DNA from: Cynocephalus volans
Taxonomy: Eukaryota > Chordata > Mammalia > Dermoptera > Cynocephalidae
Direction of reading: 5' to 3'
DNA length: 64,000 nt
Assembly: GCF_027409185.1 (NCBI RefSeq)
Contig: NC_084468.1
Span: 139,970,001 to 140,034,000, forward strand
Position 1 is the first letter of the stretch, and the number at the start of each line of letters is the position of its first letter. This document shows, in pieces, positions 1-10,094 of the stretch. The translations under genes were made by a program, and so were the position numbers. The notes under the pieces are model-generated. The model did not search any database and was not told where the DNA came from. It saw only the letters and a list, made by a program, of their open reading frames with translations.

Positions 1-1
1 A

Positions 2-292
2 AAAGCTGCAAGAGAGAAGCGTCAAATCACCTATAAGGGAGCCCCAATCAGGTTAACATCAGACTTTTCATCACAAACCCTAAAAGCTAGAAAGGAATGG
101 GATGATATTTTCAAAATACTAAAAGACAAAGATTGCCAGCCAAGAATATTCTACCCTGCAAGGCTATCCTTCCGAAATGAAGGGCAAATAGTATATTTCT
201 CAGACAAACAAAAACTGCGGGAGTTCACTACCACATGACCACCCTTACAAGAAATCCTCAAGGGAGTACTGGGTTTGGTTCCTGAAAAATAA
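2..292 (+). pseudogene. L1 ORF1p C-terminal domain, one premature stop
   Basis: ORF1p is the RNA-binding chaperone of the L1 ribonucleoprotein. Frame 2 encodes the end of its C-terminal domain: the block 'ITYKGAPIRL' followed by 'ARKEWDDIF' and 'FYPARLSF' is typical of mammalian L1 ORF1p. The frame is interrupted by TGA at 236-238, just after 'LREFTTT', and then stays open to the apparent natural stop TAA at 290-292. A CGA-to-TGA change (CpG decay) is the likely cause, because the family normally has a residue and a further leucine-rich tail there. About 97 codons are visible; the coiled coil and RRM lie outside the window. Confidence 0.9.
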
Positions 293-479
293 CTACCACT
301 GCCATAAAAACCCAAGAAAAATCTAAACCCACTAGTATAATAAAAATGGCATTCATGAAGAGAAAACAAGCTAACAAAAACTCTATCTACAACCTAAGGA
401 ACCAACAAACACAGAAAACAAACAGTAAATCAGAAAGCAAGGAACAAAAGACACCTAAGACAACCAAACAACCAATAAA

Positions 480-3400
480 ATGCTAGGAATAAATCAACAC
501 CTTTCAATAACAACTCTTAATGTAAAAGGCTTAAATTCCCCAATTAAAAGACACAGACTGGCTGACTGGATCAAAAAGCAGGACCCAACTATATGCTGCC
601 TACAAGAGACCCACCTCACCCATAAAGATTCACACAGACTAAGAGTGACAGGATGGAAAAAGATTTACCATGCAAACAGAAAAGAAAAACGAGCTGGAGT
701 AGCTATTCTTATATCTGACAAAATAGACTTTAAACTAAAAACCATAAAAAGAGACAATGAGGGACACTACTTAATGATAAAAGGACTGATCCATCAAGAA
801 GACATAACAATCATAAATATGTATGCACCCAATGTTGGAGCAGCCAGATTTATAAAACAAACTCTATTAGACCTAAAGAAGGAAATAGACACTAATACCA
901 TAATAGCAGGGGACCTGAACACCCCACTGTCAATATTAGACAGATCATCTAGGCAAAGAATCAGTAGAGAAACACAAGATCTAAACAAGACTCTAGACCA
1001 ATTGGAATTGGCAGATATCTACAGAACATTCCACCCAACAACCTCAGAATATTCATTTATCTCATCAGCACATGGATCATTCTCCAGGATAGATCACATA
1101 TTAGGTCACAAATCAAGTCTCAATAAATTCAAAAAAATTGGAATTATCCCATGTATCTTCTCAGACCACAATGGATTAAAACTAGAAATTCATAACAAAC
1201 AAAACTCTGGAAACTATACAAACACGTGGAAATTAAACAGCATTCTACTTAATGACATATGGGTCCAAGAAGAAAACAAGCAGGAAATCAAAAAATTTAT
1301 TGAAACTAATGAAAACAATGATACATCATACCAAAACCTGTGGGATACTGCAAAAGCAGTATTGAGGGGAAAATTTATTGCATTAAACGCTCACTTCAGA
1401 AGAATAGAAAGATGGCAAGTGAACAACCTAACACTTCACCTTAAAGAACTAGAAAAACAAGAACAATCCAAACCTAAAGTTAGCAGACGGAAAGAAATCA
1501 TTAAGATCAGAGCAGAACTGAATGAAATTGAAAACCAAAAAACAATTCAAAAGATCAACGAATCAAAAAGTTGGTTTTTTGAAAAGATAAATAAAATTGA
1601 CAAACCATTAGCATGGCTAACAAAAAAAAGAAGAGAGAAGACTCAAATAACAAAAATTAGAAATGAAAAAGGCGATATTACAACTGATTCATCTGAAATA
1701 CAAGGAATCATTCGAGACTACTATAAACAACTATACGCCAACAAATTTGAAAATCTGGAGGAAATGGATAAATTTCTGGACACACACAAGCTCCCAAAAC
1801 TGAACCATGAAGACGTAGAAAATTTGAACAGACCAATAACAATAAAGGAGATTGAAGCTGTTATCAGAAGGCTCCCAACAAAGAAAAGCCCAGGACCAGA
1901 TGGATTCACAGCAGAATTTTACCAAACATTCAAAGAGGAATTGACACCGATTCTTTACAAACTATTCCAAAAGATTGAAATGGACGCAAATCTCCCAAAC
2001 TCATTCTATGAAGCAAACATCATCCTGATACCAAAACCAGGTAAAGATATAACCAAAAAAGAAAACTACAGGCGAATATCCTTGATGAATATAGATGCAA
2101 AAATCCTCACTAAAATACTAGCAAACAGAATACAGCAACACATACATAAAATTATTCATCACGATCAAGTGGGATTCATCCCAGGGATGCAAGGTTGGTT
2201 CAACATACGCAAATCAATAAATGTGATACACCATATTAATAAACTCAAACACAAGGACCATATGATCATATCTATAGATGCTGAAAAAGCATTTGATAAA
2301 GTTCAGCACTCATTCATGACAAAGACCCTCTATAAGTTAGGTATAGAGGGAAAGTATCTCAACATAATTAAAGCCATATATGCCAAACCCACAGCCAATA
2401 TCATCCTGAATGGGGAAAAGCTGAAAGCTTTTCCTTTAAGAACAGGAACTAGACAAGGAAGCCCACTCTCACCACTCCTATTCAACATAGTGTTGGAAGA
2501 ACTAGCCTAATCAATCAGAGAAGAGAAGGAAATAAAGGGCATCCAGATTGGAAAAGATGAAGTCAAACTGTCCCTGTTTGCAGATGACATGATCCTATAT
2601 ATTGAACAGCCTAAAACCTCTACAAAAAAACTGTTGGAATTGATAAATGATTTCAGCACAGTAGCAGGATACAAAATCAACACACAAAAATCAGTAGCAT
2701 TTCTTTTCTCCAATAGTGAACATGCAGAAAGAGAAATCAAGAAAGCCTGCCCATTTACAATAGCCACCAAAAAAATAAAATACTTAGGAATTGAGTTAAC
2801 CAAGGAGGTGAAAAATCTCTATAATGAGAACTACAAACCACTGCTGAGAGAAATTAGAGAGGATACAAGAAGATGGAAAGATATCCCATGCTCTTGGATT
2901 GGAAGAATCAACATAGTGAAAATGTCCATACTATCCAAAGTGATATACAAATTCAATGCAATCCCCATCAAAATTCCAAAGACATTTTTCTCAGAAATGG
3001 AAAAAACTATCCAGACATTTATATGGAACAATAAAAGACCACGCATAGCCAAAGCAATGCTCAGCAAAAAAAATAAAGCTGGAGGCACAACACTACCTGA
3101 CTTTAAGCTTTACTACAAAGCTATAATAACCAAAACAGTATGGTACTGGCATAAAAACAGACACACTGACCAATGGAATAGAATAGAGAATCCAGAAATC
3201 AACCCACACACTTACTGTCAGCTGATCTTTGACAAAGGCACCAAGCCTATTCACTGGCGAAGGGACTGCCTCTTCAGCAAATGGTGCTGGGATAACTGGA
3301 TATCCATATGCAGGAGAATGAAACTAGATCCATACCTCTCACCATATACTAAAATCAACTCAAAATGGATTAAGGATTTAAATATACACCCTGAAACAAT

Positions 3401-4307
3401 AAAACTTCTTAAAGAAAACATAGGAGAAACACTTCAGGAAATAGGATTGGGCACAGACTTCATGAATACGACCCCAAAAGCACGGGCAACCAAAGGAAAA
3501 ATAAACAAATGGGATTATATCAAACTAAACAGCTTCTGCACAGCAAAAGAAACAGTTAAAAGAGTTAAAAGACAACCAACAGAGTGGGAGAAAATATTTG
3601 CAAAATATATATCTGACAAAGGATTAATATCCAGAATATATAAGGAACTCAAACAACTGTACAAGAAGAAAACAAGCAACCCAATTAAAAAATGGGCAAA
3701 AGAGCTAAGTAGGCATTTCTCTAAGGAAGATATCCAAATGGCCAACAGACATATGAAAAAATGCTCAACATCACTCAGCATCCGGGAAATGCAAATCAAA
3801 ACCACATTGAGATACCATCTAACTCCAGTTAGGATGGCTAAAATCCAAAAGACTGTGAACGATAAATGCTGGCGAGGCTGCGGAGAAAAAGGAACTCTCA
3901 TACATTGTTGGTGGGACTGCAAAATGGTGCAGCCTCTATGGAAAATGGTATGGAGGTTCCTCAAACAATTGCAGATAGATCTACCATACGACCCAGCTAT
4001 CCCACTGTTGGGAATATACCCAGAGGAATGAAAATCATCAAGTCGAAGGTATACCTGTTTCCCAATGTTTATCGCAGCACTCTTTACCATAGCCAAGAGT
4101 TGGAACCAGCCCAAATGCCCATCATCAGATGAGTGGATACGGAAAATGTGGTACATCTACACAATGGAATACTACTCAGCTATAAAAACGAATGAAATAC
4201 TGCCATTTGCAACAACATGGATGGACCTTGAGAGAATTATATTAAGTGAAACAAGTCAGGCACAGAAAGAGAAATACCACATGTTCTCACTTATTGGAGG
4301 GAGCTAA
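480..4307 (+). pseudogene. L1 ORF2p (endonuclease-reverse transcriptase), two in-frame stops
   Basis: ORF2p nicks target DNA and reverse-transcribes L1 RNA. Read through its stops, the frame is 1275 codons, the length of human L1 ORF2p. The N-terminal APE-type endonuclease has its motifs ('CLQETH', 'AGDLNTP', 'SRIDHIL', 'SDHNGL'). The reverse transcriptase has '[12 protein letters not shown]' and the catalytic FADD at 2577-2588 (residues 700-703). The Cys-rich C-terminus ('[18 protein letters not shown]') is near 3869-3920. Two nonsense changes break it: TAA at 2508-2510 (codon 677, just before FADD) and TGA at 4029-4031 (codon 1184). The related copy at 32.6 kb keeps TGG where this copy has the second stop. 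There is no frameshift. Neither open segment alone could support retrotransposition. Confidence 0.95.
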
Positions 4308-4323
4308 AAATTAATATATAAAT

Positions 4324-4339
4324 TCACACACACACACAC

Positions 4340-4375
<36 letters not shown>

Positions 4376-4394
4376 ACACACACACACACACACA
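4324..4394. repeat. (CA)n microsatellite in the L1 3' UTR
   Basis: About 71 bp of CA repeats with two single-base interruptions (a G near 4344 and a T near 4371). It sits 17 bp after the L1 ORF2 stop, and a G-rich stretch follows further into the 3' UTR. Cysteine- and valine-rich reading frames here are translations of the repeat and not genes. Confidence 0.97.
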
Positions 4395-4796
4395 AAAACC
4401 GGGGGGTGGGGGAGAAGTTATAACAACCACAATTATTTGAAGTTGATACGACAAGCAAACAGAAAGGACATTGTTGGGGGGGAGGGGGGAGGGAGAAGGG
4501 AGGGAGGTTTTGGTGATGGTGAGCAATAATCAGCCACAATGTATATCGACAAAATAAAATTTTTAAAAAAAAAATCATCATGAGTGAAAAGAACCTTAAA
4601 TCTATCTATACTCCATTTTTCATTGCCAAGTTAAGATAAACTGAAAATCAAATAAATTAAAAAAAAAAAAGCCTCAATGTCGACATTCTGCATTTTGAAT
4701 TTTTTTCTTATTGGATGTACAGTTCACTAGACTCCACTATAATTAATAGCCTTGAGGTATGCACACCAAAATGCACACTATAACTGTGAATAGAAA

Positions 4797-5317
4797 TGTC
4801 GGGCCTTAAAAACTAACACCACCTTAAGTGACATTACAAGTGGTGCCATTATGGGCTCACAAGGGCGTATTAACGTGGCAGCCTAAGATGGCGCCAGGAG
4901 GAAGTAGGGTGGGAGTGTCTGCGGGAACCTTACCTTAGCCCTTATTGGCCAAATATGCGCTTCCGTGCTCGTGAACACTGTGGTTGCAATAGCTAGGCAT
5001 TGAGACAGGATGCATGCTCTCATAACCTTTAAGCTGATTGGAGGATGTAAAAACCTCCCTTCCCCATTTGCCTTTAAAAGCAAGTGCTTGTGTGATAATA
5101 AACAGAACTGCTCAACAGAACCCCCGCCGCGTCTGAGTGTCCTTTAACGGGCTGGTTGGGGCCAGGGGCTGTGCTCACCCCTCTTCACGGCTCTCTTCCC
5201 CCGTCTCCTCCCAACGGAGACTGGAGGGAAAGAGGAATCCAGGCAATTCGCTCACCCACCAAGGGAGAGACTGATAACAAGGCTAGGGCTGTTTGGGTCG
5301 GCGGCAGCGGACTGACA
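4797..5317 (+). mobile_element. Solo LTR, 521 bp, with 6-bp target duplication
   Basis: The segment starts TGTC and ends GACA, and is flanked on both sides by TAGAAA (4791-4796 and 5318-5323). That is the signature of retroviral integration. Inside are a TATA-like CTTTAAAAG near 5072-5080 and an AATAAA at 5097-5102, in the order expected of U3, R and U5 on the + strand. No gag, pol or env lies next to it, so the internal part was presumably lost by LTR-LTR recombination. A 6-bp duplication suits a class II (betaretrovirus-like) element; I could not assign the family. Confidence 0.82.
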
Positions 5318-5787
5318 TAGAAATACAGCAAATTGAGGTATCTTCCACAGTGGAGAAGAAGGCTCAATCTGAAAGCTGAACTGGGGCACAGTTTTTAAGG
5401 CCAGGAGCAGAAATGATGAAAACATAGATGTAAAGAGGTCTTTCAAGACAGTCTATCTAAGATAACAATTAACAATTTTAAGGAAAAAAGAAACAGGGCC
5501 TGGCTCTTAAAGACAAGTCTGGAAAGACTGAGGCTGGCCCCAGGTCATAGAGTGGAGAACAAGCAGACATCTGTCTCTCCTGCTGGTAAATGCCCTGAAG
5601 AGAGCTGGAGACAGTACGCTGGATTCTCCATAAAAATAATCAATGAGTCTGTCCTGCCTATTTTTTTTTCTGAAAAATAAGAAGCTTCAATCCCATAGTG
5701 GGAGAAAAGTCAAACTTATTTTCAGCTGCTACTGGCAATTGGGCAAAGGAGAATGACACTGATATATACATGCCACCCAGTCTGATT

Positions 5788-5826
5788 TGTTTAGTTCTGA
5801 GAAAAGGCATTTCTCAGAACTAAACA
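5788..5826. repeat. Perfect 17-bp inverted repeat with 5-bp loop
   Basis: Arms 5788-5804 and 5810-5826 are exact reverse complements around the loop AGGCA. The arm reads TGTTTAGTTCTGAGAAA, apart from the strand-symmetric outer pair. The context shows no terminator, gene end or transposon boundary I can name. Confidence 0.85.
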
Positions 5827-6174
5827 TCTGCCATTGCTTGGGGATTCATTCCTAACAATTCCTAACAAGGAGCGAGGATAGTTTTAAAAGAGGAAATGAT
5901 GTTGATGAACTTCATTATTAGTCTTTCATGAAAATGATTTCTACTTTGAAACAGTCTTAGCTCTCCCATGGTACTTTTCAACCAAGTTTTCTGCTGGGCG
6001 TGTGGCCATTCTTTGCCAAACAGTGTAGAACCATTTGATTGATTAATTTGTAGACTTAGCACATGTTTTAAAAGATCAGTAAAAAAATAATTTTGAGAAA
6101 ACATGAGTTCAATTCTCAACCACTTTCTAAATCTTTTATGTATATTATCTCATTTAACTTTATGACAAACTTAT

Positions 6175-6300
6175 GGTTACTATCACAAACTTATTGTACT
6201 CATGTGACACACGAGAAAACTGAAACTTAAAAGAAATTAAGTAACTTCAAGATTTTACAGCTACTAAGCAGAAGAATCAGGATTCAAACCCAAGCCTGTC
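6175..6300 (-). repeat. MIR-like SINE fragment
   Basis: The run 'gagaaaactgaaacttaaaa', then 'agtaac', 'acagctactaagcagaa' and 'caggattcaaaccca' follows the reverse complement of the MIR core (the usual 'gaggaaactgaggc' and 'ggattcgaaccc' pattern). Strongly diverged. Confidence 0.6.
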
Positions 6301-7525
6301 TATCTACAAAGCTGATGGGTTTGGTTATTATTCTTTTGATAGTGCTTATTTAGAAAATCAAAGCTTAAATATAAAAATAGTAGAAGGCAGTATAGTTGTC
6401 AAATAAATAGCACAGTGAGTACTATATAACTCTTGAGTAACAAAAGATGACTGTGATGAAGGGGGAAGGACTGGCAAAATACCTTTCAGTTAAATCTTGA
6501 AATTAAAAAGCATACACATAGATGGAGAAGGATGGAGTATTTATCGTGCGAAAGTGTGAAGAGGAGGTGGGATGGAAGACACAAAAGTAGACCAAAGGGA
6601 GCAATGCTCAAAGCATGGTCAAGAACAGAAAATAGGCCAGTCCAATGTAAAAAAAATAAATAAATAAATAATGTACAGACGTATACATACACAAACATAT
6701 ACAATGACAAGGTACATGTGAATGAATATAACAGGGGTCCCATGTCACAGTAATGATGCTGTGCTGTGCCTTACTACATATAAAGCATCTATTTCTCCTG
6801 TGCGAGTCCCAGAAATAATAAGCCCATCTCAGATGAGAACAAAGAAGAGATGTTTGGGCGTCATGCAAATGTAATGGTTGGATATGATGTAAGAACCAGG
6901 GCAGGTATTATAATCATCATGAACTATGCTGGTGCATCACAGCTGTCATAAATAGACTCCAAGTCGGGCTAGAAGGGGAGAGGAAAAAATGACAACGAGG
7001 TGGTGAAGACAAGAGAGCTGCTATCAGGATGGCTAGATGGACACAGGGCTTCTGGGGCCTCCAGGTCTAGCAAGTCCATTTCTAGTGTTGGCCAAAGGGA
7101 AGCTATCAGGGCTCTCACGGGAAGGCTTATCTTCATGGATATACCTCAAAAGGGAGATTATCATCACCATTTCTAATTCAGTATCTTCTTCCCTCTGCCA
7201 CACCCTAAGCTGTGAATTTTCTTATATGTTTATGGCCTGTCTAGGTATTGATGAGGCACCAATACTGCACTGATGTTACTAAATGTGGCTACAGAGATTT
7301 GGGAGGGAGCAAAGTCGGGGCACTGAAGATTCTTATAAAGGCTGTCCTGTCTCCCAGCGAAGAAAGGCTAATTCTCATCTCTTTCAAACATGGTTTTCCA
7401 TTTCCATTCATGTCTGTTTGCTAGAAACAGGAGAAAACATTTCCTCTCCAGGCACAACAGGAAACTATATGCAGAGAAAAATAAAGTCTATTCTCCATGG
7501 AAAGAATTTTAACAATAGAGGTACG

Positions 7526-7528
<3 letters not shown>

Positions 7529-7611
<83 letters not shown>
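7529..7611. repeat. (TG)n microsatellite
   Basis: About 41 uninterrupted TG units, 83 bp, some 270 bp upstream of the provirus. Such a long pure tract is probably polymorphic in length. Confidence 0.98.
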
Positions 7612-7613
<2 letters not shown>

Positions 7614-7879
7614 CCCCAGGAATAAGGGTGGGAGTTAGATATTAAACTGTGTTCACTCCAGCATATTATATTCTCAGATATCATTCGGGTCTTACACTGA
7701 GAAAATGAAGAAAAAAAAAAAACAATGTTCAGAGTTCTTTACAGACACCACGATGCATTATTACAAAATGCCTATGGCATACCATTGCCTTTATAAAGAC
7801 TAAATTTTTAAGTAGTTCTGTGGAACTATGTGGAACATAAAAGTAAGCTCACCTACTGTTTTAACCGTGAAGAAATCTG

Positions 7880-7883
7880 TAAG
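7880..7883. other. Left 4-bp target-site duplication of the provirus
   Basis: TAAG directly precedes the TG of the 5' LTR. The same TAAG follows the CA of the 3' LTR at 15914-15917. Four-base duplications are usual for gammaretroviral integrase, and a matching pair shows the two LTRs come from one integration with no later rearrangement. Confidence 0.93.
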
Positions 7884-8055
7884 TGAAAGAAGTGTTTTCC
7901 AAGCTAGCCGCAGTAACGCCATTCCGCAAGGCACAGAAAAATACCCTAGTAAAAAAAAAAAAAAAAATTCAACAGCAGTTTCCAGGGCGCCCTTCAGCTG
8001 TTTCAAGAACTCCCACATGACCCGCGCTTTTTTTTCCTGGCCTTGTTTAAACCGA

Positions 8056-8127
8056 CCAATTACCTTGCTTCTCGCTTCTGTACCCGCGCTTTTTGCTATA
8101 AAACAAGCTCAAAAACTCTACTCGGCG
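8056..8127 (+). promoter_or_regulatory. LTR core promoter: CCAAT, TATA box, inferred start
   Basis: CCAAT lies at 8056-8060 and TATAAAA at 8097-8103. GCGCCAGTC starting at 8127 is the typical gammaretroviral start of R, and sits 30 bp from the TATA box. The start site is inferred from spacing and family similarity. Confidence 0.85.
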
Positions 8128-8172
8128 CGCCAGTCTACCGAGAGACTGAGCCGCCCGGGTACCCGTATGTTC

Positions 8173-8178
8173 AATAAA
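8173..8178 (+). terminator. Poly(A) signal AATAAA in the 5' LTR R region
   Basis: AATAAA lies about 46 bases into R; the functional copy for proviral RNA is the one in the 3' LTR (15816-15821). The GT-rich stretch 'gtggtctcgttgtt' further downstream in U5 could be the downstream element. Confidence 0.85.
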
Positions 8179-8272
8179 ACCTCTTGCTAATTGCATCCGG
8201 AGCCGTGGTCTCGTTGTTCCTTGGGAGGGTCTCTCCTGACTGATTGATTGCCCAAATCAGGCGTCTCTCATT

Positions 8273-8290
8273 TGGGGGCTCGTCCGGGAT
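8273..8290 (+). promoter_or_regulatory. Primer-binding site, tRNA-Pro
   Basis: TGGGGGCTCGTCCGGGAT is the 18-nt site complementary to the 3' end of tRNA-Pro, used to prime minus-strand DNA in most gammaretroviruses. It lies 2 nt after the CA of the LTR. Confidence 0.96.
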
Positions 8291-8324
8291 CAGACCCCCA
8301 CCCAAGGACCACCGACCCACCAAC

Positions 8325-8335
8325 GGGAGGTAAGC
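8325..8335 (+). promoter_or_regulatory. Major splice donor for env mRNA
   Basis: GGGAG|GTAAGC is a strong 5' splice site (exon end 8329, GT at 8330-8331). It is in the usual leader position between primer site and packaging signal. Splicing removes the packaging hairpins, gag and most of pol. Confidence 0.85.
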
Positions 8336-8498
8336 TGGCCAGCGATCGCTCCGTGTCTCGTTTCTGTGTCTGACTCCGTAACTCTGACTGTCCCTCTGAG
8401 TGCGCGCATTTTGGTTTCAGTTTGTTCCGGGCTGATCGCTCTGGGAGCGACGTGTGAGTAGCGAACAGACGTGTTCGGGGGCTCACCGCCCGGTAATC

Positions 8499-8542
8499 CT
8501 GGGAGACGTCCCAGGATCAGGGGAGGACCAGGGACGCCTGGT
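8499..8542 (+). promoter_or_regulatory. Packaging core: two GACG-tetraloop hairpins
   Basis: Two 6-bp stems each cap with GACG: CTGGGA-GACG-TCCCAG at 8499-8514 and ACCAGG-GACG-CCTGGT at 8527-8542, 12 nt apart. Paired GACG hairpins are the known core of the murine leukaemia virus packaging signal, where they help genome dimerisation. They lie 3' of the splice donor, so only unspliced RNA carries them. The same bases also encode the glycoGag leader. Confidence 0.85.
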
Positions 8543-10094
8543 GGACCCCTCAGGAGAGGATCATTATGCTCTGATCCCACTGCCGCGTCTAGAGAGGCGC
8601 GCTCTGCCATCTGACTCCTTCTTTTGTCTCTACGCTACTCGATCTCGCCGCCGTTTCTGGTTTCTTTTTGTTTTGTTCCTGATAGGCCTCTGTGTCGTGG
8701 TCCCTCTCTTCGAAATGGGACAAAATAACTCTACCCCTCTCTCCCTCACTCTAGATCACTGGAGGGACGTGAGAGCAAGGGCTCACAATCTGTCCATGGA
8801 AATCAGAAAGGGAAAATGGCGGACCTTTTGTTCCTCCGAGTGGCCCACGTTCGGTGTCGGGTGGCCGCCGGAAGGAACTTTTAATGTCTCTGTCATTTCC
8901 GCAGTTAAAAGGATTGTCTTTCAGGAAATCGGGGGACACCCGGACCAAGTTCCATATATCGTGGTGTGGCAAGACCTCGCCCAGAGTCCCCCATCATGGA
9001 TGCCGCCCTCTGTCAAGGTCGCTGTCGTCTCCAGTCCAGAGAGGCCATCCGCTCCTCCCCGACCCCCCATCTACCCGGCAACAGACGACTCGGGTCCTGA
9101 CTCCACTGTGATTTTACCCCTCCGAGCCATAGGACCCCCAGCCGAGCCCAACGGCCTAGTCCCTCTGCAATATTGGCCTTTCTCTTCAGCAGATCTTTAT
9201 AATTGGAAATCTAATCATCCTTCTTTTTCTGAAAATCCAGCAGGACTCACGGGGCTCCTTGAGTCTCTTATGTTTTCTCATCAGCCCACCTGGGACGATT
9301 GCCAACAGCTCCTACAGATTCTCTTCACCACGGAGGAACGAGAAAGGATTCTCCTTGAGGCCCGCAAGAATGTCCTGGGGGACAACGGGGCCCCTACTCA
9401 ACTCGACAACCTCATTAATGAGGCCTTCCCCCTCAATCGACCTCAGTGGGACTACAACACAGCCGCAGGTAGGGAGCGTCTCCTGGTCTACCGCCGGACT
9501 CTAGTGGCAGGTCTCAAAGGGGCAGCTCGGCGCCCCACCAATTTGGCTAAGGTAAGAGAGGTCTTACAAGGACCGGCAGAACCCCCTTCGGTTTTCTTAG
9601 AACGCCTAATGGAGGCCTATAGGAGATACACTCCGTTTGAGCCCTCTTCTGAGGGACAGCAGGCTGCAGTTACCATGGCCTTCATCGGACAGTCAGCCCC
9701 AGATATTAGAAAAAAGTTACAGAGGCTAGAGGGGCTCCAAGATTATTCCTTGCAAGATTTAGTGAGGGAGGCAGAAAAGGTGTACCACAAAAGGGAGACA
9801 GAAGAAGAAAGAGAAGAAAGAGAAAAAAAAGAGGCAGAAGAGAGAGAAAGGCGGCGCGATAAGCGCCAAGAAAAAAACTTGACTAGGATTTTGGCCGCAG
9901 TGGTAAGTGAAAAAGGTTTTAGAGATAGGCAGACAGGGAATCTGAGCAACCAGGCAAGAAAGACACCTAGGGATAAAAGATCTCCTCTGGACAAAGACCA
10001 GTGCGCATACTGTAAAGAAAAGGGTCACTGGGCAAGAGAATGTCCCCGAAAGAAAAACGTCAGAGAAGCCAAAGTTCTGTCCCTAGATGACTAG
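8499..10094 (+). CDS. gag: GlycoGag: CUG-initiated, membrane-anchored form of Gag
   Basis: The gag frame stays open upstream of its AUG back to a TGA at 8433-8435. In that extension a CTG at 8499, within 'ATCCTGGGAGACGTC', sits where murine leukaemia virus starts its glycosylated Gag. The leader is 72 codons long. It has a basic stretch 'RSRRR' followed by a hydrophobic segment '[19 protein letters not shown]', ending right before the Gag methionine, which suits a type II signal anchor. In murine viruses glycoGag helps release and counters host restriction. A GTG at 8454 would give a longer leader, but the conserved CTG is the better start. Use of the CTG is inference; the open frame and membrane segment are seen. 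Confidence 0.75.
   Translation: MGDVPGSGEDQGRLVDPSGEDHYALIPLPRLERRALPSDSFFCLYATRSRRRFWFLFVLFLIGLCVVVPLFEMGQNNSTPLSLTLDHWRDVRARAHNLSMEIRKGKWRTFCSSEWPTFGVGWPPEGTFNVSVISAVKRIVFQEIGGHPDQVPYIVVWQDLAQSPPSWMPPSVKVAVVSSPERPSAPPRPPIYPATDDSGPDSTVILPLRAIGPPAEPNGLVPLQYWPFSSADLYNWKSNHPSFSENPAGLTGLLESLMFSHQPTWDDCQQLLQILFTTEERERILLEARKNVLGDNGAPTQLDNLINEAFPLNRPQWDYNTAAGRERLLVYRRTLVAGLKGAARRPTNLAKVREVLQGPAEPPSVFLERLMEAYRRYTPFEPSSEGQQAAVTMAFIGQSAPDIRKKLQRLEGLQDYSLQDLVREAEKVYHKRETEEEREEREKKEAEERERRRDKRQEKNLTRILAAVVSEKGFRDRQTGNLSNQARKTPRDKRSPLDKDQCAYCKEKGHWARECPRKKNVREAKVLSLDD
8715..10094 (+). CDS. gag: Gag polyprotein, 459 aa, p12 region nearly absent
   Basis: Structural polyprotein for particle assembly at the membrane. 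The ATG at 8715 opens with Met-Gly, the myristoylation signal. Matrix runs to about residue 120 and ends near a PPIY motif (117-120). Capsid begins around residue 135 (before '[15 protein letters not shown]') and has the major homology region at about 285-308 and a charged Glu/Arg-rich helix around 360-400. Nucleocapsid has one CCHC zinc knuckle, '[14 protein letters not shown]', from residue 430. The frame ends at UAG 10092-10094. Gammaretroviral Gags are usually about 520-540 residues. Only about 14 residues separate PPIY from capsid here, so most of p12, with its own late domain, is missing in frame. PPIY fits PPxY and might serve instead; that is inference. Confidence 0.95.
   Translation: MGQNNSTPLSLTLDHWRDVRARAHNLSMEIRKGKWRTFCSSEWPTFGVGWPPEGTFNVSVISAVKRIVFQEIGGHPDQVPYIVVWQDLAQSPPSWMPPSVKVAVVSSPERPSAPPRPPIYPATDDSGPDSTVILPLRAIGPPAEPNGLVPLQYWPFSSADLYNWKSNHPSFSENPAGLTGLLESLMFSHQPTWDDCQQLLQILFTTEERERILLEARKNVLGDNGAPTQLDNLINEAFPLNRPQWDYNTAAGRERLLVYRRTLVAGLKGAARRPTNLAKVREVLQGPAEPPSVFLERLMEAYRRYTPFEPSSEGQQAAVTMAFIGQSAPDIRKKLQRLEGLQDYSLQDLVREAEKVYHKRETEEEREEREKKEAEERERRRDKRQEKNLTRILAAVVSEKGFRDRQTGNLSNQARKTPRDKRSPLDKDQCAYCKEKGHWARECPRKKNVREAKVLSLDD

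Larger units (their letters stand above)
1..4574 (+). mobile_element. LINE-1 element, 5' part outside the window
   Basis: A non-LTR retrotransposon on the + strand. It enters the window inside ORF1, then has a 187-bp inter-ORF spacer (293-479), ORF2 (480-4307), a 3' UTR with a (CA)n tract and a G-rich stretch, an AATAAA signal at 4553-4558 and an A-rich tail ending near 4574. Only a few point lesions interrupt the reading frames, so it is much younger than the L1 relics at 23.6-28.3 kb. The piece at 32.1-33.3 kb matches it closely and is probably the same subfamily. The 5' UTR, most of ORF1 and the left target-site duplication lie outside the window. Confidence 0.96.
5324..7528. other. Non-coding stretch, no gene recognised
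   Basis: Mostly unique-looking AT-rich sequence. It holds the hairpin at 5788-5826 and a MIR-like piece at about 6175-6300. Open frames here are short and lack recognisable domains. Confidence 0.6.
7884..8270 (+). repeat. 5' LTR, 387 bp
   Basis: Begins TGAAAGAAG and ends TCTCTCA. By the promoter and poly(A) positions, U3 is about 7884-8126, R starts near 8127 and U5 ends at 8270. U3 is short, about 243 bp, without the long direct enhancer repeats of exogenous murine viruses. It has a 17-A run at 7951-7967 and two copies of ACCCGCGCTTTTT (8020-8032 and 8082-8094). It is identical by eye to the 3' LTR, including the A-run length. Confidence 0.97.

Noticed and set aside
3515..4156. 213-codon minus-strand frame
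   Set aside because: It is the antisense of L1 ORF2, with no domain of its own.
4311..4581. Cysteine/valine-rich frames over the CA repeat
   Set aside because: Translation of a dinucleotide repeat; the same applies to frames over 7529-7611.
8454..8498. GTG at 8454 as the start of the long Gag frame
   Set aside because: It is only the first permissive codon. The CTG at 8499, in a conserved context, explains the leader better, and the main Gag start is ATG 8715.
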